Program-made: the position numbers and the translations under genes
In this document: positions 63,793-64,000 of the stretch, in pieces
Layout: each line of letters opens with the position of its first letter
How positions within the stretch are numbered: the first letter of the stretch is position 1
The notes under the pieces: model-generated
The model's database searches: none
Told to the model about the DNA's origin: nothing
Seen by the model: the letters and a program-made list of their open reading frames with translations, nothing else
DNA from: Gammaproteobacteria bacterium HGW-Gammaproteobacteria-13
GTDB lineage: Bacteria; Pseudomonadota; Gammaproteobacteria; Pseudomonadales; Pseudomonadaceae
Length of the DNA stretch: 64,000 bases
Assembly (NCBI GenBank): GCA_002840155.1
Contig: PGZH01000010.1
Span: forward strand, 122,612-186,611
Reading direction: 5' to 3'

Positions 63793-63820
63793 GTCGATTC
63801 AAGTCACTCCGTCCTGACCA
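63793..63820 (+). repeat. Degenerate attR of the tRNA-Pro element
   Basis: TTCAAGTCACTCCGTCCTGA plus CCA versus TTCGAATCACTCCGTCCCGA plus CCA in the tRNA: three mismatches in 23. A weak hairpin AAAGTCC..GGGCTTT follows, perhaps the original tRNA terminator. Confidence 0.75.
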
Positions 63821-63927
63821 AAGTCCAAAAGGTTTGGGCTTTGTCGTTTCTGCAGGCGACGCGCTGGTGGTCGTGAGGCTGCAGCCGTTTAGTTCTTGGG
63901 GTATTGAAACAAAAGCATAACAATCGA

Positions 63928-63955
63928 TTGACCTTCGTTCGGCAGTCCCTATAAT
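63928..63955 (+). promoter_or_regulatory. Strong sigma70-like promoter at the window end
   Basis: TTGACC (63928-63933) and a consensus TATAAT (63950-63955) at 16-base spacing. Its transcript would start near 63962 and leave the window, so its gene is unknown. Confidence 0.75.
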
Positions 63956-64000
63956 GCGCAGCTCTTCAGGCGTATGCGGTTCCTCAAACTTCTTATAAAA

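Larger units (their letters stand above)
61108..63820. mobile_element. Decayed tRNA-Pro-integrated element containing an IS66 copy
   Basis: Starts at the end of tRNA-Pro and ends at a degenerate copy of the tRNA 3' end (63793-63820; 20 of 23 positions match from TTC onward). Content is only the minus-strand integrase remnant split by IS66. Tandem GGGACTTTT units at 61160-61180 may be old recombinase sites. Confidence 0.7.

Overview
This 64 kb window looks like the chromosome of a non-aeruginosa Pseudomonas. The evidence is GC-rich coding DNA, the block thrS-infC-rpmI-rplT-pheS-pheT-ihfA-MerR-tRNA-Pro, an EarP/EF-P pair with Arg32 in EF-P, the order mlaA-PilZ-rssB-rssC-tal-dusA, and aroC followed by an MFS gene. 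It is mostly core genome with two tRNA-linked insertion zones and several families of dispersed repeats.

Region by region. 1-4.7 kb: the 3' end of aroC, an MFS transporter, an acireductone-dioxygenase homologue that has lost three of its four metal ligands, a small membrane protein, a periplasmic histidine phosphatase, and the DNA-alkylation repair pair alkA-ogt. 4.9-10.8 kb: a chemoreceptor and an AraC-type regulator divergent from a Baeyer-Villiger monooxygenase-esterase-dehydrogenase cassette. 11-15.8 kb: rraB, a glutamine amidotransferase, and an ATP-grasp/alpha-E/transglutaminase operon. 15.8-17.5 kb: an accessory pocket with an inverted pair of long repeats and an AT-rich TIR-like gene. 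17.6-30.5 kb: a rhodanese/cytochrome c pair, a thiolase plus FadB-like beta-oxidation pair, lprI-like, corA, plsC, a periplasmic binding protein, a predicted amino-acid chemoreceptor and a crotonase.

30.8-35.5 kb is the most interesting segment. A compact element of about 4.6 kb sits in the 3' end of a tRNA-Ser(GGA) gene, bounded by 33-bp direct repeats. It carries a truncated DUF6538-type integrase, paired TGGTACAG sites at both ends, and a two-gene AT-rich cargo: a PD-(D/E)XK nuclease followed by an SF1 helicase with an uncharacterised N-terminal region. This is a candidate undescribed anti-phage system. A yefM-yoeB toxin-antitoxin pair lies just outside it.

36.4-53.1 kb: earP-efp, two LysR genes around a TSUP exporter, DUF1127 and DUF3291 proteins, pyrF, queF, a HAD-like protein without its nucleophile, mlaA, a PilZ protein, rssB-rssC, tal, dusA, a C39-like lipoprotein without catalytic Cys and His, and a PuuB-type oxidase. 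53.3-61.1 kb: tRNA-Val, then the thrS-to-ihfA translation block. The thrS leader holds two hairpins whose 7-nt loops read as threonine anticodon loops (UGU and GGU), suggesting autoregulation by tRNA mimicry, and infC most likely starts at AUU. 61.1-63.8 kb: a decayed element in tRNA-Pro(GGG), reduced to an integrase remnant that is itself split by an IS66-family insertion with an exact 8-bp target duplication. The window ends in a strong sigma70-like promoter whose gene lies outside.
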